NCBI GenBank assembly: GCA_947359465.1
Contig: OX375882.1
Coordinates: 54,124,509-54,188,508, forward strand
Direction of reading: 5' to 3'
DNA length: 64,000 nt
Origin: Metellina segmentata
Taxonomy: Eukaryota; Arthropoda; Arachnida; Araneae; Tetragnathidae
Positions 12,401 through 23,703 of this stretch are shown here, one piece after another. The first letter of the stretch is position 1. Every line of letters starts with the position of its first letter. The notes beneath the pieces are model-generated. The model was not told the DNA's origin and made no database searches. It worked only from the letters and a program-made list of their open reading frames with translations. The position numbers and the translations under genes were made by a program.

Positions 12401-14401
12401 CCGAAAAATGGACTTGGAATGTCTATATGATGTGCAAAAATTATTGCATTATATTTGAAATTAGGAGAATTTAATTTTTTATTCCTAAATTCAAACACGA
12501 ATATAAATATCTAGTAGCTGTACAATAATTTATTTTTCAAATGTTGAGTTAGCTGTCATTGTTACGTACTAATAATACCAATACATGTGCTACAACGTCT
12601 TTGATACAATACTTTTTGTAGATGTTTTGCATAGATTTGTCCTTAATTTAACGTCTTCATAGTGAAGAAATTTATGTCTCCAGAAGACGCCGCTCATAAC
12701 TATTGTTTTTCTCCGATGCCAATTTCGATTCTATTGAATTAAAACTTTGCAGTCATCCAGTATATGTCTTGGTAATATGTTCGTTAGTAAATTGTTTCGT
12801 TTAAAACCAGCGACCTATCATTAAATTTTTAACTGCTGGCTTAATTTCGACTGTCGAAAACTAAACCACCAATTGATGTATTGAATTATGACAGTGACTT
12901 TTAGTTTCAGTTCAATCGGAACCCGTATGTTAGGCAACTGACTATTTTGAGTACAAACTTTTTTTTAAAGTTACTTTTTAATGTGCTAATTAGTTTCATT
13001 GTTTATCTTTTAGGCGGTTGCGGCGGAGGTACGTCGGTTACTATCCGGATCCGGAGCTGGGGGTGACCCACCAGCAGCTAGTACAACCACAGTCCGACCT
13101 CTCGGTAAGTAAACCTCCATACGTTACATTGATTGCATTACTTTATGTTTGCATTAATGTTTCATTAAAAGTAAGTTAGCACTCACCAAAAGCATTTGTA
13201 TTGACATGCCTATGACTACGATTTTTGGTGGAATGGAGTTGTGCTGCTCTCCCCGGTTTACTACATTGGTTGTGGTGTGAACACTTACTGATCTGGAGTA
13301 ATACCACTTTGTCAACCGCGTTTTCCATACTTTTAAAACACGTGAAAGGAATGTTCGTCATATCTAGTGATGTCTACTCCAAAGAAGAGTGATGTCGAGA
13401 CAAAGTTCTATTTGGTAAACTAAATTGCGCTGCCTTTAAACAATCGGTTACACATAAACGGACAATAATTGATAACAAAGTATTTTCACAGATTTGTATT
13501 CCTTGAAAGGCATTAATGGAGCTTACTTGTAAGCTTGCTTATGATTAATAGATTCTGTCACTATGAGATCAATCTTATTATTATTAAAGTTTTGTTGCTG
13601 AGAAGAATGTATACTAGATTCAAACTATTTACAATAATTTTTTCGAGTGAGAAGTTAACTGATTAGGCATATAAATCTAAAGTCATTTAAAAACGTACTT
13701 GGATTAAAGAAAATATGAACCTAGTAATTATAACAAAATATAACGCGTGAACACAAAATTGTAAGAAGTTATCAAACATGTCATTTTAAATACTTTATTC
13801 TGATGGAAATCAGTTGAAAACTGTTCTGTGTATGAAATGGCGTACTTCTGTGGGAAAAAGTGATAATTCTACATGAAAACAATTCATAAATAGAATGAAC
13901 TATTTAAACTGTCTATGTAAAATGTATGAATCTGCTTTTTCCATCAGTAATACATCAGTGGCCATAAAAAGTTTCCTCCAGTTCTTTGATTAAAAATATA
14001 TAAAATTTACTTTATTGAATATCTATCAATATTTTGTGCTTATTTTTGTCATATTATCCAAATACTTTCTGCTCCAAATGTTTTGTTTACGGTTTGGGTT
14101 CGTTTTTCAGATTCCTGATGAGACATCGGACTGGAAAAGGTTCCCCAATAGCTGGTTCCACTCCTTCACTTACCGCTTGAGACAGCTAATTAGTGAGAAA
14201 AATCAGCTCTCGACATCGCCGCAAAAGTGTCAAGTAGCCACTATCAGCCAATCACCTTGCATAGGACATTATAATCTCTCACAAGAACATTGCTGTCCGC
14301 AGAGACAGGGACATTTCTGTGCTTCTTCTCACAGGCAAGAGCACCTACACAGGCAAGAACATTCCTATCCACACAGACAAGAACCCCCACACAGACATTG
14401 A
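9299..14401 (+). CDS. spi: Spitz/Keren-type transmembrane EGF ligand (partial at 5' end)
   Basis: This is the gene span; five exons join without a frame break to 714 coding bases plus two leading bases, giving 237 residues and a TGA stop. Members of this family are made as membrane precursors, cleaved inside the membrane by rhomboid protease, and released to activate the EGF receptor. The protein starts CCSSRSTPKPR, close to the processed N-terminus of Drosophila Spitz, where the first cysteine is palmitoylated. One EGF domain follows, with cysteine spacing 8-5-12-1-8, which matches Spitz. It contains KWYCLNGATCFAIKI and ends ECADGYMGQRCEFKD. The transmembrane segment begins RAGIAGGLL, a small-residue top like the rhomboid-recognised ASIASGA of Spitz. 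The tail is basic, then His/Gln-rich. The signal-peptide exon is missing from this model. Keren or another paralogue is possible. Confidence 0.93.
10423..10484 (+). CDS. spi: spi-like exon: second half of EGF domain
   Basis: Acceptor TCGTTCCAG, donor CTCCgtaagt. It encodes ECADGYMGQRCEFKDLDGSY, with EGF cysteines 5 and 6 and the conserved GYMGQRCE signature, then the start of the juxtamembrane stalk. It ends in phase 1. Confidence 0.93.
12204..12303 (+). CDS. spi: spi-like exon: juxtamembrane and transmembrane segment
   Basis: Acceptor TCATCCTAATAG, donor ACgtaagt. It reads PSREREIQRAGIAGG and then a run of about 18 hydrophobic residues (LLIVILIIAFFYLTY). The small residues at the top of the helix are what rhomboid proteases need in Spitz. 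The (AG)n run at 12210-12221 is coding in this frame (RERE). Confidence 0.9.
13014..13104 (+). CDS. spi: spi-like exon: membrane-proximal cytoplasmic segment
   Basis: Acceptor CTTTTAG, donor TCGgtaagt. It encodes RLRRRYVGYYPDPELG followed by VTHQQLVQPQSDLS. The arginine cluster directly after the helix fits the positive-inside rule. It ends in phase 0. Confidence 0.85.
14111..14401 (+). CDS. spi: spi-like terminal exon: cytoplasmic tail and stop
   Basis: Acceptor TTTTTCAG, open to TGA at 14399-14401. The first 60 or so residues are ordinary (IPDETSDWKRFPNSW onward). The end is low-complexity, with repeated HRQEH/RQEP units encoded by degenerate CACAGRCAAGAR repeats. I have no homologue for this tail, so the stop position rests on the open frame alone. 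Confidence 0.75.
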   Translation: MPDETSDWKRFPNSWFHSFTYRLRQLISEKNQLSTSPQKCQVATISQSPCIGHYNLSQEHCCPQRQGHFCASSHRQEHLHRQEHSYPHRQEPPHRH

Positions 14402-14750
14402 TGCAGCCTCTTCTTCCACTCGCTCTCGGATCTTTCTCTCCAGTTGCCATTGTCTGAGATTGGCAGAATTTCGGATTCCGTACGCGAAGTCGCGTGAAAT
14501 CTCAATTTTCAATGAAAGAGTCGCACCTGTTCGACAAACTGAAGCTAATTAGTGTGTTCTTGTTTTATTTATAGTACAGTAACATAGATTGCGCTTATTT
14601 AACATTTCCTGTGCTTGTAGGAATTGGACAGTTAAGATAAGGAAAACTCAACAATGATTTTAGAAATCGATTTTTTTTTAATTTTAAAAAGGGACAATTC
14701 CCACTTTTGATTCAAGTTTTACAATTACAAAATAGCATTTTTTGTGTTGT

Positions 14751-14756
14751 AATAAA
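14751..14756 (+). terminator. Candidate polyadenylation signal
   Basis: AATAAA lies 350 bases after the stop of the EGF-ligand gene on the same strand. Such hexamers are common in AT-rich DNA, so support is modest. Confidence 0.4.
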
Positions 14757-15657
14757 CTGTCAATTCAACAAAATAAGGATTTATAGTTCGAATATTTCAA
14801 AGTGTAATCGTGTTGCATCCCTGAAAATTTCTTATAGCTAGCGATTTTCAACCTTTTTCATTTCATGGTATACATGGACTTATTACTAAAATTCTACGGT
14901 GCACCAACAAATTTATTTTTTGTTGATCTGACAAAATAAAAAAAGATGCAGAATTTTGATTCTATTACAAAAAAAAGTGCAATTAGTTTTCCCTTTTTAG
15001 CTCCAAAATGGCTTATAAAAAGTATTTTTGATACAATTTATGATTCTTTTTAAGAAAAAATAATACTCAAAATTCATTATACGGGTATTACTTGAAAATA
15101 CTTGTGAACATGTCAAAAGTTCAAAACTAAACCGTTGAAATGAAATAAATCTTCCATATTGTAAACCGTTCTACTATTTGCAAGGCACATCATTGCCATT
15201 CTTGTTGCACACAGGTTGAAAATCCTGACTTTAAGAATTGCAGAATAAATTTAAATACTGTCAATATCAAATGGAAAGGGAAAACGATTTAATCAGATTT
15301 AGGTTGTTTTTAATTATTCTAATTTTACGTTGTTTCGGAGGAACAATATTCTACGACATCGAACATTTCCAAAACAAAATGCCCGTTCTAAGCTCCAAAA
15401 CATTCGGAATTCCTGATGTCAGACAATCGCTTCGTGATGGAGCCTGAGAGAGAGAGAAACCCAGATTGTGATTCAAGTGTCTAAGTCAATTAATACAAAG
15501 AAGAAAAAGTAATTTGTGTTTGTGTAAGTTCTGGTGGCTAGTCCTCGCTGCGGGCAGCACGACCCTACGACCAATTGTTGTTCCTTCCTCGAAGACACTA
15601 TATTTTTCTATTGACTATTTTACCTACAATTTCCCCACGATCATCGATTTCCGTCCA
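14757..15657. other. Intergenic DNA, nothing recognised
   Basis: AT-rich without domain or transposon signal. The frame at 15238-15447 is unrecognised and probably chance. Confidence 0.4.
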
Positions 15658-15660
15658 TAA

Positions 15661-15995
15661 AGCCGCGTACTCACTAGCGAGCTGTAACTAGTAATGTAAC
15701 GATCACCATATTCGCTAGTTATGTACGCCTAGTCGGTTTTTGCGACGAACACGAAGGGGACCGCAGGAGGCTTAATGAACGTTGTATGGAACTGTTCGCT
15801 AGTATGGACGTTGCTTCGAAGCGAACACTTTTCTTTCCTATACACACTACAGAAGGTATATTCGTGAGCTGTTCACGAACACGCTCCGTACACTGTGGTA
15901 GACTGTTCTTGACATGTAACAAGGCGACTGTGGATGTACCACGTTTGAAGCTGAGTACATTGTGCACGTTACAGTTCGTTAATGAACACGCGGCT
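15661..15995. mobile_element. 335-bp MITE with TAA target duplication
   Basis: The ends are AGCCGCGTACTCAC and, inverted, AGCCGCGTGTTCAT, with similarity continuing through GTAACTAGTAATGTAACG at the left and GAACTGTAACG at the right. TAA flanks both sides (15658-15660 and 15996-15998). The 3-bp TWA duplication and GC-rich inverted ends fit a PIF/Harbinger-type non-autonomous element. Nothing is encoded. Confidence 0.65.
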
Positions 15996-15998
15996 TAA

Positions 15999-17125
15999 GA
16001 AATAAACTCTTCCTGAACGTACGGTACGGCACCGTACAGTGATGGTGAGGGAAAAGACTTATCAGTGGAGAAACAGCGATGGTAGCGCCATCTGTGAGAG
16101 GTGGAGAGAACGTGACAGGGTACAGCCAAAGTTCAGCACTGCATGGACAGTGGATTTATATTTGTTAACTGTATATATATTTTTCAATGCTTTCTTTTCT
16201 TCACATCGAGTGTGCGAACGACTAACGCTGGTGTGTGTGAATGTGTTTTTGTGTTGTTTATTTTTTATGCCGCTGACAACGCCTCCGGTGTGATTTAAAG
16301 GAAAGAACCTGCCTCTGTTTACATTCCAATCTCTATGTAAAATAGTTTGAAGATTTTAATATAATTTATCAGTTACTTCGTGAATAATTTCCTGGATGAT
16401 ATTAAAGCACTTATTTCATTAAAATGTGTGCTGAGTTTTCTCATTGTAGTTCGTAGTTTTAATGCATTTATTTTTACGATGTTTACATGATAATGTGAAA
16501 ATCAAAAGGGGAGAACTTGGGGGAAATGAAATAATTTCGAATGTCCTTGTAGTAGTTTTAACTCCATAAATTGTATTTGTTTTAATTTATATTTTGTTCA
16601 AAAAACAGACATTGAATACAGATGTTGATCAATTTAGAGAAAAAAATCCTTTTGTATATCCATACCTATCTTTGAAATTCCACTTGTTTCATACTATTTT
16701 CAGAAATGATTCATTAGAAAATTACATTCACGTTCAATTCAGATTCCTCAGGTCTTGGTTTGAATAAGTTATGAATTGGTCAATAGTTTTCAAAACCAAT
16801 CTGATATTAGAAGGATAAGAGGTGAAAGAATTTATACACTGCAAATTAGGTAGAAGCATTAAATGTTGTGATAAATGTATAATTATATTCTGAATTTCTG
16901 CCTTTCTAAATAACCAAGAGATGTCAGCACCAACCACTTTACTACAGCTTATTTTATTGACTTTTACATTATTTATGTTAACTTTAAAATGTTTTGCAAG
17001 GTTAAATCCTCGTGTAGTTATCGGAAAAAAAATATTTTAAACATAAATTTGTCAAAAAAATTCTCAACATAGAAAAAAAATCATAAAATCAAAATAGTTA
17101 TTCCTTTCCCTGAAAATTAGTGGTG
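15999..17125. other. Intergenic DNA, nothing recognised
   Basis: A short CpG-rich portion (16000-16300) holds an open frame (16039-16293) without recognisable homology. It contains small palindromes such as GTACGGTACGGCACCGTAC. The rest is AT-rich. Confidence 0.4.
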
Positions 17126-17385
17126 ATTAATAAAACATTGAAGATAGATACTCTTCAGATACCTATTCTTATTTCTATTCTTTGGACTATTACAAAATGT
17201 TATAAATCTAATAATTGACAATCAATGAAATTACACTTAAAAGAATTCAGTTGAGTTATTAATAAAACATTGAAGATAGATACTCTTCAGATACCTATTC
17301 TGATTTCTATTCTTTGGACTATTACAAAATGTTATAAATCTAATAATTGACAATCAATGAAATTACACTTAAAAGAATTCAGTTG
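17126..17385. repeat. Tandem duplication, 132-bp unit, two copies
   Basis: The block beginning ATTAATAAAACATTGAAGA at 17126 recurs at 17258 almost unchanged (I see a T/G difference in the CCTATTCTTATTTC stretch). It is a recent simple duplication in AT-rich DNA with no coding content. Confidence 0.9.
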
Positions 17386-17389
17386 TGAG

Positions 17390-18050
17390 AAATATTTAAA
17401 TTTATATTATATACAGTACCAAAAAGTATTTTATTACATTTATACAATGTGTGTGTGAATGTAAATAGTATTCAAATATATTTTATTTAATTTTTAATAA
17501 AAAAAACGCAGTAACGCAGTTGAAGTGAACTTGTGTAAGGGCATGCTGGACCAGCGCCTTAAAACCACATATATTATTTAATGTACCTTGCAACAAATAT
17601 AGCATAATCGACGCTCTTTTTAACGAACTCCTATATTATGAACCTATGGGATTTTACTAACTTTCATTAAGACAGCTGTTTTCTTTTGACGAACTTTTTT
17701 TTTGGTCGGTCCTTTGAGATTCGGGAAAAAGAGTCGACGTTAAGTGTGCTGAAAGGTTTTGTATATAGACTAATTGTAAATACTAAAGAATAAATTATTT
17801 TAAACGGTATATTTTCTTTAAGAATAAATTTAGCTATTAAAAAGGTATCTTGTAATTAAATAAAGATGATCACAAAAAGAAGAAGCAGATAACTAAAGTC
17901 CTTTCAAGAAAGGGTGAACAAATGATCTTCTATTGGGGATGGGACATGTTTGAATTAATTCCAATCTTCTAAATATACCAACCTAATTCCTTCCTGTCCA
18001 AATGTAAATTCTAAATTACTTTTATTCGGTGCATTTTTATGTACTGAAAT
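17390..18050. other. Intergenic DNA, nothing recognised
   Basis: AT-rich; no coding, RNA or mobile signal. Confidence 0.4.
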
Positions 18051-18054
18051 ATGA

Positions 18055-18810
18055 AACAGAAGTTCATCTGAAGAAAATGCCTGCTCAAGCCATTTCGAGT
18101 TCCAATATCAGTTATGTTAGAATCGTGAACTATAATCTCATTACTTTAACGTACTTGAACAAATAAATAAAAATCTAGAAAATGTCTGATCAAACCAAAG
18201 TAATACGAGTCCAATGTGAGTTATGTCAATAGTGTTAAGATTCTAACTTTCATTTCATGTATTCAAATATACTGAAACGAGTAATAGAAGTTTCTATGAA
18301 GAAAATTTTTGCTCAAAGCCCAAGTTCAATATAGGATTCAATACGAGTTTCGATATCAATATTGTTGTGAATTGCACTCTCGTTCCATGTATTTTTATAA
18401 ACCTAATATGGAACAGTCCCGTCTAAATGTTATAGTGATCATGGTGCTTTTATGTCAACCAGTAGATCCCGGGTTTGAATCCCAGTTTTGTAAGCACATG
18501 GATGTTGGGATGGTTGATTGGTTTTATGGCGCAAGGGGTCTTGCTGAGCCAGACACAGGACAGACAATATCCAGTAATGGACAAACACAGGAAAGTTTGT
18601 ACTGACACAGAAGAAAGAAATACACTAAGGGAGGAAATGGATGTTAGGAATTGCCTCTGTTAGGAGTAGCGGTGACCATCCACTGGGTGTCCCTTCACCA
18701 ATAGCTGTCTGTCCGCTCCTACTAGTGCCAAAGGGGTGGGGGTGGTCTGGCATCAATAAAAATAAACATAAAACAGTTGAGTATCTGTGGAGAAAATGTC
18801 TGCTCAAGTA
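18055..18810. repeat. Degenerate tandem repeat split by a SINE
   Basis: A landmark like GAAGAAAATGCCTGCTCAA appears at about 18068, 18177, 18297 and again at 18790, each followed by cGAGTT-type sequence. Unit length is roughly 110-120 bp. The gap between the third and fourth landmarks is filled by the SINE at 18412-18777, so the SINE landed in an existing array. Confidence 0.55.
18412..18777 (+). mobile_element. tRNA-derived SINE
   Basis: A pol III-like head has an A-box-like TATAGTGATCATGGTGC and B-box-like GGGTTTGAATCCC. The body carries CACTGGGTGTCCCTTCACC, which resembles the CCCACTGGGTGCTCCTTCAC segment of the SINE at 28871, and the end is A-rich. The family resemblance supports the call; ends are approximate. 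Confidence 0.6.
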
Positions 18811-18829
18811 AAAAGCTTGCGAAATGATC

Positions 18830-19345
18830 CCATACGTTCCATTCGAGCACAAATCCGCTTCTTTTGGCCCATTTCCATAATGTGTCGTATCTGCTCCAAA
18901 GATTTAGCCCGTCAAATTAAAAACGCGGCAAAAAGAAAAGGAAAACCCAAGTGAAATATCACTTCTCCCTTCCTCTCGAAGGCGGCATTTTCAGTGAAAA
19001 TTATCTGACGGATGCGCATCAGACGCCTAAACCCATGCGCGTATTTAATATTTAGGTGGACAGGATGTGCCACGCTCGAGGAATCCTGCGGGCGTACAAT
19101 CCGCTATGTTGGACACGTTTCCCCGAAATGTCATCCTCCCATTCTTCTGGCTGCCGAAACCTTGCTTTTGAATACGCTCTTGAAACCTCATTTCCATTGG
19201 CATTCTCATTCAACAAGGGAATCAGTTTCCAAAAATTTAAAACGCCCGGAAATACTGACATTGCTGTATGAAATTGGATGGCTCCATGGCTATCTAAATG
19301 ATATTCAGTTACCGCTGTTAATAAAGTCATCCAGGGCCATATAGA
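18830..19345. other. GC-richer unclassified block
   Basis: Overlapping open frames of up to 110 codons occur on both strands (for example 19012-19344 +). No domain is recognised. CpG content is above that of the neighbours. It could be an old element or an unassigned exon. Confidence 0.3.
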
Positions 19346-19719
19346 GGGGATGGTAGAGTGACCACAAGCCCTAAGGCATGATTTTTCATTTATTTTATTT
19401 ATCGCCTTTTGAAAAAACTCTCAATATTTGTTGTAAATCCTTTAAAACTTTAAAAAAGTCTTTAAAAAAGTCCTTTTTCAAGGGCACTTCATATTTTATT
19501 TCCCCCCCATATGCATTTATAAACCAAAATTAATGATACTCGCACATGGTCGAATATCATTAAAAATAGATGGCACAATAATTGCAGGTTAGTTTAAAAA
19601 AATGACGAGTTTTAAAACTGGGATCGTGAGACCCAACCTAACACCTTTAAAAACTTCGTCTTCATACTTCCAGGTTAATATATTGAGATAAGAGTTTAAA
19701 GTCTTAAAAATTAGTAACA

Positions 19720-19835
19720 ACGGAGGTTGGTAGGTAGATGAATTAATGCCACACTGAAGCAACATAAGGTGCTATTGGCAACGGTCGGGGATCAGTCCCG
19801 AAGGGAAAGATCTGACTGTAACAACTGAGCAAAAA
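19720..19835 (-). mobile_element. SINE relic
   Basis: On the - strand it reads CTGATCCCCGACCGTTGCCA and then ATGTTGCTTCAGTGTGGCAT. This aligns with the conserved tail of the SINE copies at 31 kb and 36.9 kb (TGATCCCGAACCGTCGTCAA and GTGTTGCTCCAGTACGACG). It is diverged and headless. Confidence 0.55.
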
Positions 19836-19839
19836 GGAT

Positions 19840-21390
19840 CAAAATCAAATTGTTCTTTGAGGGAAATTCCTGTAATAATTCAGCTAAAAATAGTGTTATT
19901 TTAAAGAGAGAGAAGTCCAGAAAACTGCTATAAAAGACTAACTACATACGCTTATACTACAATTGGACAAGCTTTTGAAGAAAACTTGATCCTGGTACGT
20001 GCAGCATTTAATAATCTAGAGTGATTATATATTTGTAAATAAGCCCCCCTTTCATTTGAGTTTACTTGCAGTATCATTGTCAATCACGATTATTTTACTG
20101 ATGTATTGAAAGCCTGTAGTACTCGTACCAAGAGCAAAATTATATTCAGTGTTCTGTAACTCAATTCCCAGCAATTGCAATTGTTCTGCAGGAATTTTGT
20201 CCGAATTTTGAAAACTGCAGTCATATCAAAAACAGAATGATCGGCTAAACATGAATTACATATTTATAATAAAACAGATAAAAAATAATTAACTTACTTT
20301 ATTTAAATCCAAGGCATACTTTCAGAATTTGCAATTCTGTCGATAACTTTTGAAGTTAAATATTTTCTCATTGATATAGAAGATGTGTTATTTATAAAAG
20401 GTTTATGGTAATTTGGGGTGGTATAGGGAGGTTGTTCCGTAGATAGAGAAGAAAAAAAGGCGTGGCAAGGAGAGCGCTTTGCACTGCAGAACATCGTAAC
20501 TTATGATTTAAAAAAAAAATCGGCCAAAATTCTGATAAAATTAAGGAAAAATTGTCTGCAAAGACTTTGTTCTGCGACCTACATCGCAGTTTTAAGCACT
20601 TTCTGCTCCCGGGGTACTTGCTTTTACAAAAATTCTACGTTTCGAATCATACCAGTCCCTTAAGAAAGTAAAATTTATTAGAACAGAGTGATTTTAACGA
20701 GCGGCGGACACTGCAACACAGTTGAATACAGTAATGCGAGCTCGTTCAGCTCAACGTAGGCCTTAAGACAAGTTAAAGCATACTTTTGAGGTGTTAATCC
20801 ATCACCTTTGCACCTCTATAATCATGTGGCGCGACGTACGACTAGACAAATTCTGATCAGCTGAAAGCATCAGTTAAAAGATCCTTGTTGACCATTCATG
20901 ACAGACAGAACTCTTTAACCGTAAGTTATCACTAATTGCCAGAGAAGTAGAATCTGATTACGTCATATGCATCACCTAGAATTAATGAAACACATTGAAA
21001 ATGCAGTTGAAGTAGGAGGAATATTTCCTTTAATAACCTAAATTAAATCTAACTAGAGAGGAAAGTAAGTGATATATACAATTGCCATAGGTAAGGTCAA
21101 CATTTATTCACGTCCGTTTAATTAAGAGGAAGCAATTGCTGAATCGTTTCAGAGCTAAACCTAACACAAAAACATACAGATCACTTAAGAAGAGACCCAA
21201 AGTTAAAAATAAAATATTTTAGACAAATTAAGAACAGTACTTCATTAAGGAAATATTTTTATGTTTAATTAAAAATCTTTAAATCTTTTATGTCTTAACT
21301 AGACTAATTTAAAAATAATGTACGGAAAGCGATGCACCTCAGTTGATCCTAGTGCAGAAATAATTTTAAATTGTTATGTTGGCCTCAAAA
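19840..21390. other. Intergenic DNA, nothing recognised
   Basis: AT-rich with no supported feature. Confidence 0.4.
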
Positions 21391-21392
21391 CA

Positions 21393-22037
21393 TCTATATA
21401 CATAATTCTCTTACGTGGAACGCAAAAAAGACGTTATTTGTTATCGCGTTTTGCAACATTGTACGATTGTTTGTTTACCACATAGCCTCGCGCCTCAATT
21501 TAATTTATAGCGTTATTGGATGAAATTTTACTGACAAAAAAAAATTAATTTTAGTAAAGCTGTTGCAGTTAATAGAAATCATAGAAAGCAGAGAATCTTT
21601 TCAGGGCCATTTAAAAAACGGTCATTTTCAGGGCCAACAATTAAAGTTCAACAAGACGCTTTCACAACAACTTTCGACAACAAACTCAATGATAAAGAGT
21701 GGGTGGCTCTTGAGCTGGGTAAATATACACACAAACAACTTGCTGGGTATATAATTTCCAAATCAGCGCTCACATTTCGAGTCAAAATTTGCTCAAAGTT
21801 TTCATTTGAATTCTGATTTTAGAGGTACTGTATATATCTTTTCTGTAATACAGCAAATTTAAATTTGAAAAATATTTTTTGGAATATCATATTTTGTAAA
21901 CAATTCCTTCTGCTAGGACACATGTCTTCAATGATGCGAGAGAAGCGAGCATTTGTTAGCGCAGCGAACCAATGAGGATTGCGAAGCAATCCTCCGGGGG
22001 TTGGCGAGCGTTAGCGAGCAGGGAGCGGGCCCCCTAG
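21393..22037 (+). mobile_element. Helitron-like non-autonomous element, copy 1
   Basis: It starts TCTATATACATAATTCTC after an A and ends in GGGAGCGGGCCCCCTAG before a T. TC at the 5' end, CTAG at the 3' end after a short GC-rich hairpin, and insertion between A and T are Helitron hallmarks. A second copy at 38333-38985 has matching ends. No Rep/helicase is encoded. The 3' part is involved in a tandem duplication. Confidence 0.7.
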
Positions 22038-22595
22038 TTTAAATTTATTTCAATCAAGTAGCATCAAACAATTATCTTGTTTTAAAATATAAATTAATAA
22101 TCTTCGTGCTGTCATATATATTACAATTAAAGTTCAACAAGACGCTTGCATAACAACTTTCGACAACAAACTCAATGAAAAAGCGTGGGTGGCTCAAGTG
22201 CAGGGGTAAATGTACACACAAACAACTTGCTGGGTATTTAATTTCGAAATCAGCGCTCACATTTCGAGTCAAAATTTGCTCAAAGTTTTCATTTGAATTC
22301 TGATTTTAGAGGTACTGTATATATCTTTTCTGTAATACAGCAAATTTAAATTTGAAAAATATTTTTTGGAATATCATATTTTGTAAACAATTCCTTCTGC
22401 TAGGACACATGTCTTCAATGATGCGAGAGAAGCGAGCATTTGTTAGCGCAGCAAACCAATGAATTCCGTGGGTTGGCGAGCGTTAGCGAGCAGGGAGTGG
22501 GCCCCCTAGTTTAAATTTATTACAATCAAGTAGCATCAAACAATTATCTTGTTTTAAAATATAAATTAATAATCTTCGTGCTGTCATATATATTA
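21638..22595 (+). repeat. Tandem duplication of the Helitron-like 3' end plus flank, about 486 bp
   Basis: The segment beginning CAATTAAAGTTCAACAAGAC at 21638 recurs at 22124. Each copy contains the 3' part of the Helitron-like element, its CTAG end and about 85 bp of flank ending GTGCTGTCATATATATTA. The second copy lacks about 17 bp around GGATTGCGAAGCAATCC. This is a local duplication after insertion, because host flank is included. Confidence 0.85.
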
Positions 22596-22599
22596 GGAA

Positions 22600-23128
22600 A
22601 TTATTAATTTAATAAACTACTGCTTACTCAAATAATTATTTTATGTATAATAATTACAAGAGTTTACTGCGAATTTTAAAACTTTTATTTGTAAAAATAT
22701 GTAAAAATAAGAAACCTCTTGGAGGGAATAAGGATTGAACTAACTTCCCGTCTGACTACATTCTTAAAGGATATAATTCATGATTGGAATTTTATTTAAA
22801 TGGATGATACAATTTTTTATTGAATATTTATAACTTAAGCGGTGGTAGACCCACTAAGAAATTATCAAGAGACCAGTAGGGTTTTTTAACAAAAAAAATG
22901 CTGTGTAATACAATTTTTTCCAGCTAAAAAGACTGTAAATTGTTGCGATGAAATTTACTCTGTGTATCATAACACGACTGTAGCATTAGTTTTATGTTGT
23001 ACTTTCAAAAAATAAGGCTGGTCGTGGTTTAATTAAACATTCAGAGGCCTCGGTCCTGATGAATGGTATTGATGGAAAAGATGGTATTGATGTGAGAAAT
23101 CCTCACCTTACGGATAAATTAGACCATA
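22600..23128. other. Intergenic DNA, nothing recognised
   Basis: AT-rich; no supported feature. Confidence 0.4.
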
Positions 23129-23130
23129 TA

Positions 23131-23699
23131 CACTACCCTACAATTATGGACCGGACAGCAAGATGTGATGGTATAAAGAAAGAACACATGCTTTAATAGG
23201 GGGATGGTCCCCCACGTGCTGTAATTACACTAACAACCCTTCTGATCATACTTTCAATAAGGTTTTGATACACAACCATAGGTATTTGTGTCCAATCCTG
23301 CTGCAAAAATGTCGCCAGATCAGCTGTAGATTTCGGAAGTGGTTTCCTGATCCGTAATCGTCGGTCTAACTCGACCCACAAATGTTCTACGGGGCTTAGG
23401 TCGGGACTCTGAGCAGGCTAGGGAAGACGTTTTACGTCCATATCTCGAAACCACTGCTTGACAGAGGCTGCAACATGACATGGACCGTTGTCGTCCTGGA
23501 AGTAACATTCGTCCATTCCATAAAGTTTACGGAGAGTAGGAAGAACTTTATTATCCAAAATGGTCATGCAGACGTCGGCGTTCAATTTACCAAGAACAAT
23601 ATGCAAAGATCCCAGGCCATACCACGAAAAACACCACCAAACAAGTAGTCGGATTTTATGCAAATCCACTGGCGTCCGGTCCATTATTGTAGGGTAGTG
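23131..23699 (-). mobile_element. Tc1-like element, internally deleted (569 bp)
   Basis: Terminal inverted repeats CACTACCCTACAATTATGG and, inverted, CACTACCCTACAATAATGG are flanked by TA (23129-23130 and 23700-23701). Only the C-terminal part of a transposase remains. The left-end sequence up to ATCCGACTACTTGTTTG joins the catalytic region at the same place as in the copy at 36549-37631. Confidence 0.9.
23193..23684 (-). pseudogene. Tc1 transposase remnant (catalytic C-terminal half)
   Basis: It reads a DDE-type catalytic region on the - strand. The second acidic residue lies in YFQDDNGPCHVAASVKQW and the third is the Glu of SPDLSPVEHLWVELDRR, both intact. One in-frame TAG follows KRLP near 23427. 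The DNA-binding domain and first Asp are absent because of the internal deletion, so it cannot act as a transposase. Confidence 0.9.
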
Positions 23700-23703
23700 T
23701 ATA

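Noticed and set aside
16039..16293. 84-codon + strand frame beginning MMVREKTYQW
   Set aside because: No family recognised and no splice or transposon context; left as unclassified DNA.
19012..19344. 110-codon + strand frame
   Set aside because: An equally long frame exists on the opposite strand; there is no domain or splice context.
21900..22520. CRISPR-like repeats
   Set aside because: Only two long copies of a Helitron 3' end, no short spaced repeats, and the genome is eukaryotic.
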